A stretch of 64,000 nt of DNA from Chryseobacterium sp. JJR-5R (GTDB lineage: Bacteria > Bacteroidota > Bacteroidia > Flavobacteriales > Weeksellaceae), in contig NZ_CP139137.1 of assembly GCF_034047335.1 (NCBI RefSeq), forward strand, positions 992,001 through 1,056,000, written 5' to 3'. The position numbers and the translations under genes are program-made. The notes beneath the pieces were generated by a model that did not search any database, was not told the origin of the DNA, and saw only the letters and a program-made list of their open reading frames with translations. Shown here in pieces: positions 11,401 to 20,173 of the stretch (position 1 is the first letter of the stretch; each line of letters begins with the position of its first letter).

Positions 11401-13806
11401 ATGAAAAATAAATTTCCTCTGGCAGCATATTACATCGGAGTTTCGGTATTGCTGACCACAACAGCCTGCCAGGTAAAACTGCCGTCGAAAAGAACGCCGG
11501 AACCTTCCCAGTACGGGCAGATTGAAAATTCTCCGGTTGTCAACGGATTTCCCAAAAAGGCAGTGCCCTGGATCGCTATTTCAGACCGGTCCAGAAATAC
11601 CGCCTATTTAGATAAAAGTGATGAGAAATCATATAAGGAAGTTAAGTTCCTGGAGCCTTTAATGGTCCTTAAGCACAGGGACGGAATGGTAAAGGTGGCT
11701 GAATATATTCCTGATGCCCTGATGAGGAAAGTGTCGCCGAAACAGATTAAGACTTATGGCTGGATTCCGGAATCCGACTTATTGCTGTGGAATAATTCTT
11801 TAAAAAGCGAAAAAACAGGATTTCCCGTTAAAGTTGCCGTAGTTCCCAACAACAGTGAAGTCATCAGAAGCTCTGAAAGGTATTATAAAAATGATTCCAT
11901 CATGGTTTTCAATTCACCGAGCCTCATTGAACAGGCTGATGTGAAAATTCCTAACGGGCAGATTGTGTACATATACAAACAGGCAGAAAACAACAAGAGA
12001 TTTCTGGTAGGTAAAAAGCCTTCCGTAGCGCTAGACAGCATCAGCACAAACCTGTACGGCTGGGTGAGTTCCAATGTGATTTCAGCCTGGGGCGAGCGTT
12101 CTGCCGTTAAAATGAAAAATACCACAGGAATTACAGAAACTTCCCTGGGGATCCATGAAGGATATCCCGGCGGAAATGATGCCGAAAATAAGACCGCCAT
12201 TTTCCTGACGGATGTGAATAAAAGGACACCACTTGAAAATATTTTCCCGGTGAGCCTGCCGCTGTACGAACCGCCGGCTCCTGATTCCAAAACCAAATAT
12301 TTCACAAATATTCTGGATTACAGTAAAAACTCTATTTTTAATGTATTGGGGGAATCCATTTATTTTGACCGTTACCGGGAAATTACAGAAAGAAACAAGA
12401 AGCTGAATATCGTTTTTACCCTGGACATCAGTGCTGCCAACGCACCGTATGCACCGATCGTAAAGTCTCTGCTTCAGGATCTCCAGCTGAGATTTGAAAA
12501 GCCTTCTTACTTCAACCAGATAAAATACGGAGTGGTTTTATATAAAAACAATTCCTGTGGAGACAATGTTGCTGTTTCTAATCTAAGTACAGATTACAAC
12601 AAAATAACCACATTCATTGATCAGAAAACCAATGAAATGAACTGCCCGAGCAACAGCGGTAACCAGCCGGTGAATGAAGGCCTGACAGCTGCAGGTAATC
12701 TTCTGTCCAATGTACCTGATGAAACCAATATTGTGGTAACGGTAGGAACTTCGGCAAACCAGAGCGGGAATATGTACGGGGTTATTAACTCCCTGACTCA
12801 GGCACAGGCAAGGCTGATTATGTTCCAGACCAGTGCACGGTCATCCGATACCTACAACGATTTTGTGTTAATGGCAGAAAATGTAGTGACCAATACAGCA
12901 AAGAATATCGCCGAATTAAAAAAACAGAAAATCATTAATCAGAATGATGTCCTGACAAAAAATAATTTCAATCTGATTGAAGGGGATGAGGGTTTTTTCT
13001 CCTTAGATTATCCTAAACAGAGTATGTCTCAGGGATTTGTTATTTTTCCTAAAAAAGGGGATATCGCGACTCCGGGTTATCTTAAAAAGTCAGTGGACAG
13101 CCTGATCTCACAGGTGACCCTGGACAATACCACTCTGGACAGATCTCTGGATGAATATTTCCATTCTTCAGTAGGAGCAGGCAAAACAGATGTTGATTTA
13201 AAATATAAATACCTGTATCCAGGCCTTACCAATCCGGTTCCGGCAGGAATTGCCGCACAGCTGATCAATTATGGAAGCCCGTTCCTGGTGAAAGGGTACA
13301 TCCCGAAAGAACTGAAAGACTATAAGCCGGGTCTGGAAAAAGGGATTCTGATTTCCGAAACGGAATATGACAACCTGAAACTGTTCTATACGGAAGTATA
13401 TCGCCAGACAGGTGCCGAAAGATTAGATTTTAAACAGGGAAGAGCGGTTAATGAATACATAAAACTGCTTAAAAAATATAACCCGACCCTGAAATTCCTT
13501 GATAAGAGCGAGCTTTACAAACAGCCGATGGCCTATGCAGTAGGAGTAAGTACGGGTTTTGATGTTACCGAAGAAGAACTGATGTCCAAATACATGCTGA
13601 GAGGCTGGAAAAAATCGAAAATTGTTACGAATGAAACAGCAAGGCAATACTTCCGCCATTACAAAACGCTTGCAGACAGGATGTTGTCGCACAGAAATGA
13701 TCCTGCTGTGAAGATTGAGCAGAACGGACAGACATTCTATTGGCTTAATGAATACTTTATGCCGACCCTGCTGCCTGCTGAGCAACCGGAATATACTCAA
13801 CATTAA
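11401..13806 (+). CDS. tssR: T6SS(iii) lipoprotein TssR with vWA-like domain
   Basis: 801 aa. The N-terminus is a lipoprotein signal (hydrophobic stretch ending TTTAC, Cys about residue 23), so the mature protein is anchored in a membrane, probably the outer one. Two SH3-like regions follow (about 50-135 and 180-235, the latter with LYGWVSSNVISAW). A von Willebrand A-like Rossmann domain begins near residue 337 (IVFTLDISAANAPY). Its MIDAS is degenerate: D-I-S is kept but not the full DxSxS. The last 250 residues are a separate domain with many aromatics. TssR is the large periplasmic/outer-membrane component of the Bacteroidota T6SS envelope complex. The gene ends the operon and is followed by a terminator at 13821. 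Confidence 0.88.
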   Translation: MKNKFPLAAYYIGVSVLLTTTACQVKLPSKRTPEPSQYGQIENSPVVNGFPKKAVPWIAISDRSRNTAYLDKSDEKSYKEVKFLEPLMVLKHRDGMVKVAEYIPDALMRKVSPKQIKTYGWIPESDLLLWNNSLKSEKTGFPVKVAVVPNNSEVIRSSERYYKNDSIMVFNSPSLIEQADVKIPNGQIVYIYKQAENNKRFLVGKKPSVALDSISTNLYGWVSSNVISAWGERSAVKMKNTTGITETSLGIHEGYPGGNDAENKTAIFLTDVNKRTPLENIFPVSLPLYEPPAPDSKTKYFTNILDYSKNSIFNVLGESIYFDRYREITERNKKLNIVFTLDISAANAPYAPIVKSLLQDLQLRFEKPSYFNQIKYGVVLYKNNSCGDNVAVSNLSTDYNKITTFIDQKTNEMNCPSNSGNQPVNEGLTAAGNLLSNVPDETNIVVTVGTSANQSGNMYGVINSLTQAQARLIMFQTSARSSDTYNDFVLMAENVVTNTAKNIAELKKQKIINQNDVLTKNNFNLIEGDEGFFSLDYPKQSMSQGFVIFPKKGDIATPGYLKKSVDSLISQVTLDNTTLDRSLDEYFHSSVGAGKTDVDLKYKYLYPGLTNPVPAGIAAQLINYGSPFLVKGYIPKELKDYKPGLEKGILISETEYDNLKLFYTEVYRQTGAERLDFKQGRAVNEYIKLLKKYNPTLKFLDKSELYKQPMAYAVGVSTGFDVTEEELMSKYMLRGWKKSKIVTNETARQYFRHYKTLADRMLSHRNDPAVKIEQNGQTFYWLNEYFMPTLLPAEQPEYTQH

Positions 13807-13820
13807 TACATTATCATATG

Positions 13821-13850
13821 AAAAAAGCGAAAATAAACTTTCGCTTTTTT
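13821..13850 (+). terminator. Terminator after tssR
   Basis: Stem AAAAAAGCGAAA (13821-13832) with TTTCGCTTTTTT (13839-13850), loop of 6 nt, ending in a T-tract. It separates the membrane-complex operon from the PAAR/effector operon. Confidence 0.88.
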
Positions 13851-13872
13851 TATTTTTTACGGGTAAAATTTT

Positions 13873-13880
13873 TATCTTTG
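13873..13880 (+). promoter_or_regulatory. -7 box of the PAAR-like/effector operon
   Basis: TATCTTTG matches TAnnTTTG exactly and lies 23 nt before the ATG at 13904. This also fixes the start of the PAAR-like gene: longer in-frame upstream starts would lie before the transcription start. Confidence 0.7.
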
Positions 13881-13903
13881 ATAGTAACCCAAATTACAGT
13901 ATT

Positions 13904-14407
13904 ATGTCACAGCAATCATCACCTCATGACGGCAAACACTTCGTGGTACAGAAAGGCAAAGCCCAATGTAACCAGGGTGACCAGTTCCCCCAGCATAAAG
14001 TGACCTCCCACCGGAAACATTTTTGGAATGACTCTGACGGCAATTCCGATTTTCTGGGTGTTACGGAAGATGACCTTCAGTTCAAGCCCTCCGGCCCGAG
14101 CTTCGGGAAATGCAAGCTGAAGCCTTCTTCAGGCGGAAATTTACCGTGTTCTTACGCACCGGCAGGCAAATGGCAGAAAACGTATGATAAAGTGAAAATT
14201 ACGGATAAGAAGATCGTCACCGAGGCTTCTGAACTGTTATGTACCGTTGGCGGTAAAATTACCATTAAAGACCACGGGCAGCGAGGGCAGATGAGTAAAA
14301 AGAATGTAAAGAATGCTGATGCCAAAAAAGTACAGCGGATCAATCCGCTGGTGAATATGCAGGATTTTAAAGAAACGGTTTTGGAAAATGAACTGGACGC
14401 TTATTAA
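13904..14407 (+). CDS. PAAR-like spike protein, DUF4280 family
   Basis: 167 aa from the ATG at 13904. It matches the DUF4280 PAAR-like layout: an N-terminal FVVQKGKAQCNQGD block (about residues 11-25), conserved cysteines in GKCKL and NLPCSYAP, and the C-terminal LLCTVGGKITIKDHGQ (about 114-130). PAAR-like proteins cap the VgrG spike and connect it to cargo. The effector gene starts 24 nt downstream, so this tip and the peptidoglycan effector are probably made and loaded together. No toxin extension is fused to it. An upstream in-frame start exists at 13715 but overlaps tssR and precedes the promoter, so it was rejected. Confidence 0.88.
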   Translation: MSQQSSPHDGKHFVVQKGKAQCNQGDQFPQHKVTSHRKHFWNDSDGNSDFLGVTEDDLQFKPSGPSFGKCKLKPSSGGNLPCSYAPAGKWQKTYDKVKITDKKIVTEASELLCTVGGKITIKDHGQRGQMSKKNVKNADAKKVQRINPLVNMQDFKETVLENELDAY

Positions 14408-14431
14408 TTTCATCCTAAAAAAGCACTTTTA

Positions 14432-16786
14432 ATGTCAAAAAGAGGAGTTTCAAAAATAGCAGGGAATGCTTCGCCGAAAGTAGGAGAAAAGACTTTATAT
14501 ACCGTTACAGACTGGTATCCTTCAACACCCGCCAGTGACAGGAATCCCGCTTTGGTAACCTGGGAGCTTTTTAAGAAACGTTCTGACGGAACCTTTACCA
14601 CCACTGATATCAGGAAAAAAGGTGACGGAAATTTTACTTTTGGTGAAGTGGCTTCAAAAAATACCTACCGTCTCGAAGCCTATATCCATGAGCCGGAAGG
14701 AAAAGGTCCCATGACCCTGGATATCACGCCGCAGCCGGCAGAAATCCCCAGAATCAATAAGGTTGAATTGTTCTATGTGGATGATTCAAGAGGAACCATA
14801 TTCAGTTATACGGAAAAACTGGTTGCCAAGGCACAGTCGGTGAACCTTACCCATAAGAAGCTGGTTTTTACGCTTTGGGAAGATGATGCCAAAGGAGACG
14901 GGCATAACGCCAAAAATCTATTCATCGACAGCAAGGAAGCAGTTGTTGACAAATCCGGAACGGCTACTGCCGAATTTGTTCTGACAAAAGCTTTGATGCA
15001 GAAAGCCATGGAGGGAGAAAGTGATCCAAAGAGACTGGAGTTTTATGTCACGGTAGAATACTACAAAAATAAAAAGCATGCTACCGGAAATACCGAAATA
15101 GCAAATCCCGGCTATCAGCCGCCGGCAGTTCTGCCCAGCCGACCTTCAGCGGTGCCTAAAAGTGCCACTCCGGCTCCGGCTCAGCCTCCAAAGGCCGTTC
15201 CCAAAGCCAATGGTTCGCCGGCAGCGCAGAAGCCTCCTTCCCGGAAAGAAGAAAAGGGGATTATGGATTCCATGACAGAATCCGTAAGGAATAAATTAAA
15301 TGAGCTCTGGGACTGGGTAGAATCCAATGGAACCGTAAAACCGGATCAGAAGCCTACAGCACAGAAGCCGGATGGAAAGACGGTGAGTGTGGTGAATGGT
15401 CAGGAAGTTAAAATTGTAAATTGCGGTGAAAAATACTGTATCAAGAAAGGAGATAAAAGCGAGCTTGTCAGGGAAATCAATATCCGGTTAGCCGGATTTG
15501 GTGGAAATGTTCCTACCGATGAATTTACAGACCGGACGGAGAAAATGGTTAAGCAGTTCCAACGGGATTATATGAAAGTTCCGGAAACCGGTAAAGTGTG
15601 TGGAAATGTTTTGAAGGCGATTGATGAGTTTCAAAATAAGTATATAATAAACTTCGATGATGTTAAATGTCCTTGTGGTAAATGCAAAGGTTTTGGAAAT
15701 GGTAAATTTTCTGAACAAAAACAAAACTCGAAAACGGCTGAGCTTTACAGGAAATATGAATATCCAGGCATCCATAGGAGTTTAATCTGGGCATTAAGAG
15801 CTGCAATGTTCTATACGGCTGTCATAGAGAAGGATCTGAAATATAGTGTAAAATGTATTTTCTCAGGCTACAGATGTCATGAAAATAATAAACAGCATAA
15901 AAGAACTTCAACCAATCATATGGGTAAGGCTTTGGATATACATTTTAACAAAAATGGAAAAAGAACACAAGTTCCAAAAGAAGTTGAAGAAATACGGCAG
16001 AAAATATTTGTAAAATATCTGGGAAACCAGGTAAGGTGGAATGATAGTAATAAATTCTCTCTGGAGCCTGGAATACCTTCTTATAAAGGAGAATTTATTG
16101 CGAGCACATGGATTCATTATGACGTAAGACAATTTGAATTGAAATATTTAAAAGATGAGTTTTTTGTAAAAAGCATAAACGATGTTAATGGAAAAAGTAT
16201 TGTTGAATTAGCCTTGACAACAAATCGTGAGACATGCAAGTGTATGGGCGGAGGCATTGCAAAACAAATAAATACGCCTGCCAATGTACCAAAAGCACAA
16301 GGAAATAATTTTACAGAAAGTGATGCCAAAGAAGCGCTCAAAATCATTTATGACAAACATGGGAAAGATATGGCGGTTATTGTTGAGAAAATGTACAGGG
16401 ATGAAACGCGCCACTTCCAGTCAGGTCAGTTTAAAGCTTGTGGGACAGGAGGAATGGAAGCTTTTGGCTCTGCTCCTTACTATGGATGGGATAAGAATTT
16501 CTTTGAAGCAAATCCGGAATTTAAGCCTACCGGTATCTGGAGTGCCTTTGAAAATAAAGGAATGAGCGGACAGGGCGGTAATAAACAGGTAACAGACAGA
16601 AAAAAAGAGTTTGTTGTATTTCCATCTGTTTTGGCAGGAATGGAATTTAAAGTTTTTTACATAAATAAATACAATGGGAACTGGGCAAGATGGCATTCTA
16701 CAGATACATCCGTTCAGGCAGTCTATAAAAAACATATAGAAAGTATAAGATCACGTTTTGTAAACGAATTTGAAAAAAATAAATAG
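14432..16786 (+). CDS. T6SS effector with peptidoglycan-binding, M15-type peptidase and C-terminal lysozyme-like domains
   Basis: 784 aa, no signal peptide. Residues 1-230 form two beta-rich domains (start MSKRGVSKIAGNASPKVGEK). Residues about 230-330 are a Pro/Ala/Lys-rich linker. A PG_binding_1-like domain spans about 334-400 (KSELVREINIRLAGFGG, VKQFQRDY). A cysteine cluster CPCGKCKG lies near 415. An M15-like metallopeptidase domain follows with SGYRCHENN, H496-M-G-K-A-L-D502 and H562-Y-D, the H/D/H zinc triad of D-Ala-D-Ala peptidases. The last 150 residues (about 627-784) have a conserved E in YRDETRHFQSGQFK and GGMEAFG...YYGW, resembling a glycan-cleaving fold, though I cannot name it. 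It follows the PAAR-like gene and precedes a lipoprotein immunity array. Inferred role: periplasmic cell-wall toxin. Base composition becomes more AT-rich after about 15640, suggesting an exchanged toxic half. Confidence 0.82.
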   Translation: MSKRGVSKIAGNASPKVGEKTLYTVTDWYPSTPASDRNPALVTWELFKKRSDGTFTTTDIRKKGDGNFTFGEVASKNTYRLEAYIHEPEGKGPMTLDITPQPAEIPRINKVELFYVDDSRGTIFSYTEKLVAKAQSVNLTHKKLVFTLWEDDAKGDGHNAKNLFIDSKEAVVDKSGTATAEFVLTKALMQKAMEGESDPKRLEFYVTVEYYKNKKHATGNTEIANPGYQPPAVLPSRPSAVPKSATPAPAQPPKAVPKANGSPAAQKPPSRKEEKGIMDSMTESVRNKLNELWDWVESNGTVKPDQKPTAQKPDGKTVSVVNGQEVKIVNCGEKYCIKKGDKSELVREINIRLAGFGGNVPTDEFTDRTEKMVKQFQRDYMKVPETGKVCGNVLKAIDEFQNKYIINFDDVKCPCGKCKGFGNGKFSEQKQNSKTAELYRKYEYPGIHRSLIWALRAAMFYTAVIEKDLKYSVKCIFSGYRCHENNKQHKRTSTNHMGKALDIHFNKNGKRTQVPKEVEEIRQKIFVKYLGNQVRWNDSNKFSLEPGIPSYKGEFIASTWIHYDVRQFELKYLKDEFFVKSINDVNGKSIVELALTTNRETCKCMGGGIAKQINTPANVPKAQGNNFTESDAKEALKIIYDKHGKDMAVIVEKMYRDETRHFQSGQFKACGTGGMEAFGSAPYYGWDKNFFEANPEFKPTGIWSAFENKGMSGQGGNKQVTDRKKEFVVFPSVLAGMEFKVFYINKYNGNWARWHSTDTSVQAVYKKHIESIRSRFVNEFEKNK

Positions 16787-16788
16787 AA

Positions 16789-17685
16789 ATGAAAAAATTA
16801 TTAAAACTGCTTTTTGTTTTGCTTCTTTTTTCCTGCAAAGGAGAGCCTGTTAAAAAGGAAAAAATTGCTGACAGTACCAGTGTTGATCAAAAAGTTGCTG
16901 CTGTTGTGTCTGACGATGAAAAAGCCGGTAATTGTTATGATTATTTAACCGAACTGGTAAGAAGCAGTAATTTTCCTTTCACAGAATGGAAAATAGATAA
17001 AAAGAAAGTAAATCTCTTAATAGATGAAGAAACCGATGCAATCATATCATGCCAACTTGTGTTCGATACCCAGGGGACCGGCACTGTCGGATGGATAGAG
17101 TATCATAAAGAAGACGGTAGATTATATAATACATCTGCCAATCTTGAGAGTCCTGCCGAATTAAAATACGATATAAAATGGAAACGTTTATTTGATTCCT
17201 GTCTTCAGGATAAAAAGGGTAACAATGGCAAAACATCAGAAATTACTTTTGATAATACATTAGAAAAATTGTACAATCAATGGGAAGAAATTCCGTTGCC
17301 CAATGCATATAATTACGATGCAGTAGTTGATGAAAAAGGCTTCCAGTCCCTTGATAAAAAATACTATCAGGTGTTTCCCGTTAAACATCAGGATAACTAT
17401 AAAATCGCGAAACTTCCATCTGTTAATGACAATGTTAAACCTGTCATTTTGATCACGTATAATGATGCCGGTCAGTCAAGCTGGTATTTATTTACATTAG
17501 ATCACCAGTATATGCCTATTTCTAATATCATATTATATACAAGCGAAGAACTTGGCAATGGTACATCCAAAGCGACGACCTATAGTATATCTAAAGATTA
17601 TAAAATCACGGTTAGCCAGCAATCTGGTGACAAAATTACCGGTAAGAAAGTCTATAGTATTACAAAAGAAGGAAAAATAATTTAG
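16789..17685 (+). CDS. Putative immunity lipoprotein to the peptidoglycan effector
   Basis: 298 aa. The signal peptide ends in a lipobox (LLLFSC, Cys residue 16), so it is a membrane-anchored periplasmic-facing lipoprotein. It starts 2 nt after the effector stop, the classic effector-immunity spacing. Two halves can be seen: residues about 45-145 (CYDYLTELVRSSNFPFTEWK...) and a beta-rich C-terminal domain (about 160-298). The first half is repeated in the truncated gene at 18318. A periplasm-located immunity protein fits a cell-wall-degrading toxin. No named family was recognised. The role is inferred from position and localisation. Confidence 0.7.
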   Translation: MKKLLKLLFVLLLFSCKGEPVKKEKIADSTSVDQKVAAVVSDDEKAGNCYDYLTELVRSSNFPFTEWKIDKKKVNLLIDEETDAIISCQLVFDTQGTGTVGWIEYHKEDGRLYNTSANLESPAELKYDIKWKRLFDSCLQDKKGNNGKTSEITFDNTLEKLYNQWEEIPLPNAYNYDAVVDEKGFQSLDKKYYQVFPVKHQDNYKIAKLPSVNDNVKPVILITYNDAGQSSWYLFTLDHQYMPISNIILYTSEELGNGTSKATTYSISKDYKITVSQQSGDKITGKKVYSITKEGKII

Positions 17686-17718
17686 TAAATACTTATTGAA
17701 TTATCCATTGAATAAAAT

Positions 17719-18301
17719 ATGGAAGTATTCCTCACACTATCATTTTTGAAAAGCTGCCGGAAAAAGCAACAAGCTTATTGCAGTTCTATTAAAAATTCCG
17801 AAAGAAATGGCAGGATATTAAAAATATTTTTTATTCTATTCATGTTTTTATGCAAAGGTCAGAATAAAGAAAATTGCAGTAAAGAGAATGCCTATAATAA
17901 TGTAGTTCGGATACAGGAGGTTAAAAAGGCCGTTGATCAATATAAAAAAGGCCGTCAGAAAATAATTTTCAATATTGATGAAGGTATTTATAATAACAAA
18001 AAATATTTTATTGTAAAAGAAGAGCAGGAAGGTGAACTTCATAACAGTGTATGGAATATTTTTTACGTTGATAAAAAAGATTGCTCAGTCTATTATTATG
18101 ATACGGTGAATGGGAATTTACTGACTCTTGATAAATGGAGATCATTAGGAAAAAAAACGGAAAAAAGAACGATGGAAAAATAAGTTTACTGATTTGTTCA
18201 ATGAAGGTACCGTAATAAAATTTACCCTAAAAGATTTGAATAAAGGCGATGAGGAAATTCAGGATAGCCGTAAAAATTGTATTCCTGAAAAAATAGATTA
18301 A
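17719..18301 (+). pseudogene. Second immunity-like lipoprotein, frameshifted at an A8 run
   Basis: The frame opening at 17719 gives 154 residues with an internal lipoprotein-type signal (FFILFMFLCKGQ), then a lysine-rich domain, and stops at 18183. Just before the stop the frame passes a run of eight A (18150-18157). Removing one base restores a frame that runs on as KERWKNKFTDLFNEGTVIKF to a TAA at 18299-18301. The intact gene would therefore be about 190 residues. The 5' end is also odd: no ATG lies close to the signal peptide, and the ATG at 17719 gives a 30-residue polar extension before it. It sits in the immunity array behind the peptidoglycan effector. Possibilities: slippage-based phase variation, true decay, or a sequencing error. 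Confidence 0.6.
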
Positions 18302-18317
18302 TATAATAAACACAAAG

Positions 18318-18836
18318 ATGAAAATACGATCTTTAATGTACCTTCTAACGCTTAAAAAATATTCAAAGCATTCTGAAAAGAGCAGCAGTAAAAATAAAAC
18401 GGGAATAATACTGCTGTTTATTTTTACCCTGCTTTCTTTCAAAGAAACACCTGCGAAAGAAGAAAATATCAAGGGTTCTGCCAATCATAAAAACTTTATC
18501 ATTAGCCCTGAAGATCATACGGTTGATGATTGTTACGGCTATCTGACGGAGTTGGTGAGGAGTAGTAATTTCCCTTTTTCAGACTGGAAAATAGACAGAA
18601 ACAAAGTAAATCTTTTAATAGATGAAGAAGACAGTGAAACCATAACATGCAAGCTTTTTTATGATACTGAAGGAACCGGAACCATCGGATGGATAAAATA
18701 TCATAAGAAAAACGGCAAACTCTTTAATACTTCTGCGGAGCTGGATCATGCTGTTGAGCTGAAATATAATGTCAAATGGAGAGGATTATTCAATTCATGT
18801 GCTTCTGGAAAACAGGTCCGGCGTTTCTCGCTGTAA
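18318..18836 (+). CDS. Truncated paralogue of the immunity lipoprotein
   Basis: 172 aa. Residues about 72-160 are a close copy of the N-terminal domain of the 16789-17685 protein (DDCYGYLTELVRSSNFPF, WKIDRNKVNLLIDEE, GTGTIGWIKYHKK). The second half of that protein is missing: the frame ends with an unrelated tail (ASGKQVRRFSL). The N-terminus has a hydrophobic segment (TGIILLFIFTLLSF) but no lipobox cysteine. It may be a decayed duplicate or an immunity protein to a different effector variant. No similar remnant was recognised in 18837-19020. Confidence 0.6.
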   Translation: MKIRSLMYLLTLKKYSKHSEKSSSKNKTGIILLFIFTLLSFKETPAKEENIKGSANHKNFIISPEDHTVDDCYGYLTELVRSSNFPFSDWKIDRNKVNLLIDEEDSETITCKLFYDTEGTGTIGWIKYHKKNGKLFNTSAELDHAVELKYNVKWRGLFNSCASGKQVRRFSL

Positions 18837-19020
18837 AATAGAAGAAGAAATATTCAGAAATCTTTAATTTTGGAAATGGCTTTGTCAAAGAGATGAAATT
18901 TTTTATTTCCGCTAAACTTTTCTCAGAAAAATACAGGTCTCTTTAACAATAAATACGTCCGAAACTATTTTGTAAAATAGAATTTTTAGATTAATTTGGT
19001 TAAAGCGAAAAACAAAATAT

Positions 19021-19977
19021 ATGACCGTTCATTTTATTCTTTCCGGTGAAACACTGGAGAATATAGCTGAAGAAATTAACCTTGAAAATCCGGAATACCT
19101 TAAAGAATTTCACAACGCACATTGTGCCAGGGAAGATATTGTAAATGACCGGCTTGTTCCCGGAAAAAAACTGCTGCTTCCTGATTTTAAAACCGTTAAT
19201 GAATACAACAGCAGAAATGATGCACTCTGTAAAGCACCGGAACTAAATCCGGATATTCCCTTTTTCCCTGAAGAGTTCAGCAAAATATATACGGTTACCA
19301 TTAATGAAACTGAGGAAAATGCCTTGGATGAAAAAAGCAGTATGCTTACCTATACAGCTTCAGTAAAATGGATGGAAAAAAAAGGCACATCGCATATTTT
19401 CAGTGTTTTTAAAAATAATTTTTTTGATGCGCAGGGAAGTATGATGTCCGATCTTGCCTCGGAATCCATCCGCGCCCTTAACCCTTTCATCGTTACCACA
19501 AACGAAAAAGGAAAGATACTGACCATACAGCTGAACGAAAATGCAGCAAATCATTTCGGAAGAATAAAAGAGCGTTTGCTTGACTTGTTTCCAGATCCTT
19601 ACGCCGCAATGTACCTTGATGAATTTGAATTCGCTGTCATGAACAGAGATTTATTTGAACGGAGAATGAAAGAGGATATTTTTATGAACCTGTATTTTGC
19701 CTCTTTGAGAAACGGGTTTAAAAACGGAAATTCTTTTTTACGTCAGTTTATCGAAGGAGAAAATCTTCAGATTGACCTGATGCAGAAAGTAGAAGACCGG
19801 ACTGATCCGGAAGAAATTATCCTTCGCCAGCACGGAATACCTGATTCTGATCCATCAATTGCCTTTGATGGAAAATATACCGTTCTGGCCGGGACCGGGC
19901 TGGTGAAAAATGCTGAGGTCCGTTATACCGTAACCCGGGAAGATATTAAAACCTCAACTTTTATCACCGTTGAATAA
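19021..19977 (+). CDS. LysM-like protein of unknown function in the T6SS island
   Basis: 318 aa, no signal peptide or membrane segment, so cytoplasmic unless carried by the T6SS. The first 56 residues look like a LysM-type domain (HFILSGETLENIAEEINLEN ... VPGKKLLLPD). The middle (about 85-200) is beta-rich, and the rest is helical and acidic, ending in a small beta domain. No catalytic motif is visible. It is preceded by 184 bp without genes and followed by the hcp-1 promoter. N-terminal LysM-like domains occur in T6SS- and phage-tail-associated adaptor proteins, so an adaptor or chaperone role is possible, but this is a guess. Confidence 0.6.
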   Translation: MTVHFILSGETLENIAEEINLENPEYLKEFHNAHCAREDIVNDRLVPGKKLLLPDFKTVNEYNSRNDALCKAPELNPDIPFFPEEFSKIYTVTINETEENALDEKSSMLTYTASVKWMEKKGTSHIFSVFKNNFFDAQGSMMSDLASESIRALNPFIVTTNEKGKILTIQLNENAANHFGRIKERLLDLFPDPYAAMYLDEFEFAVMNRDLFERRMKEDIFMNLYFASLRNGFKNGNSFLRQFIEGENLQIDLMQKVEDRTDPEEIILRQHGIPDSDPSIAFDGKYTVLAGTGLVKNAEVRYTVTREDIKTSTFITVE

Positions 19978-20030
19978 GCAATAAGTAAAAGTTTAGGCAG
20001 GATATTTTAAAGCAGATGCTGAATCCTGTA

Positions 20031-20123
20031 TCGTAGAATTACGACATCAAATCGTAGAATTACGACAAAAAATAAAATTATTATTTAAAAAATTCCGGAT
20101 TTGAAAATTCCGTTTTATCTTTG
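20031..20123 (+). promoter_or_regulatory. hcp-1 control region: two direct repeats plus -7 box
   Basis: TCGTAGAATTACGACA occurs at 20031-20046 and again at 20052-20067, start-to-start 21 bp (two helical turns). Each unit contains a short inverted pair TCGTA/TACGA. A -7 box TATCTTTG lies at 20116-20123, 64 bp from the start of the second repeat. The hcp-2 promoter has the same repeats at the same spacing and distance. No good -33 box is present, which fits activation by a bound regulator. The 21-bp direct-repeat period is the geometry used by LytTR-type regulators (inference). Confidence 0.7.
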
Positions 20124-20173
20124 TTATACAATCATCGAAGCACAAAATATTATTAACATTTAAATTTACAATC

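Noticed and set aside
13715..13903. Upstream extension of the PAAR-like gene to 13715
   Set aside because: It overlaps tssR, crosses a terminator and a -7 box, and its residues do not match the DUF4280 family.
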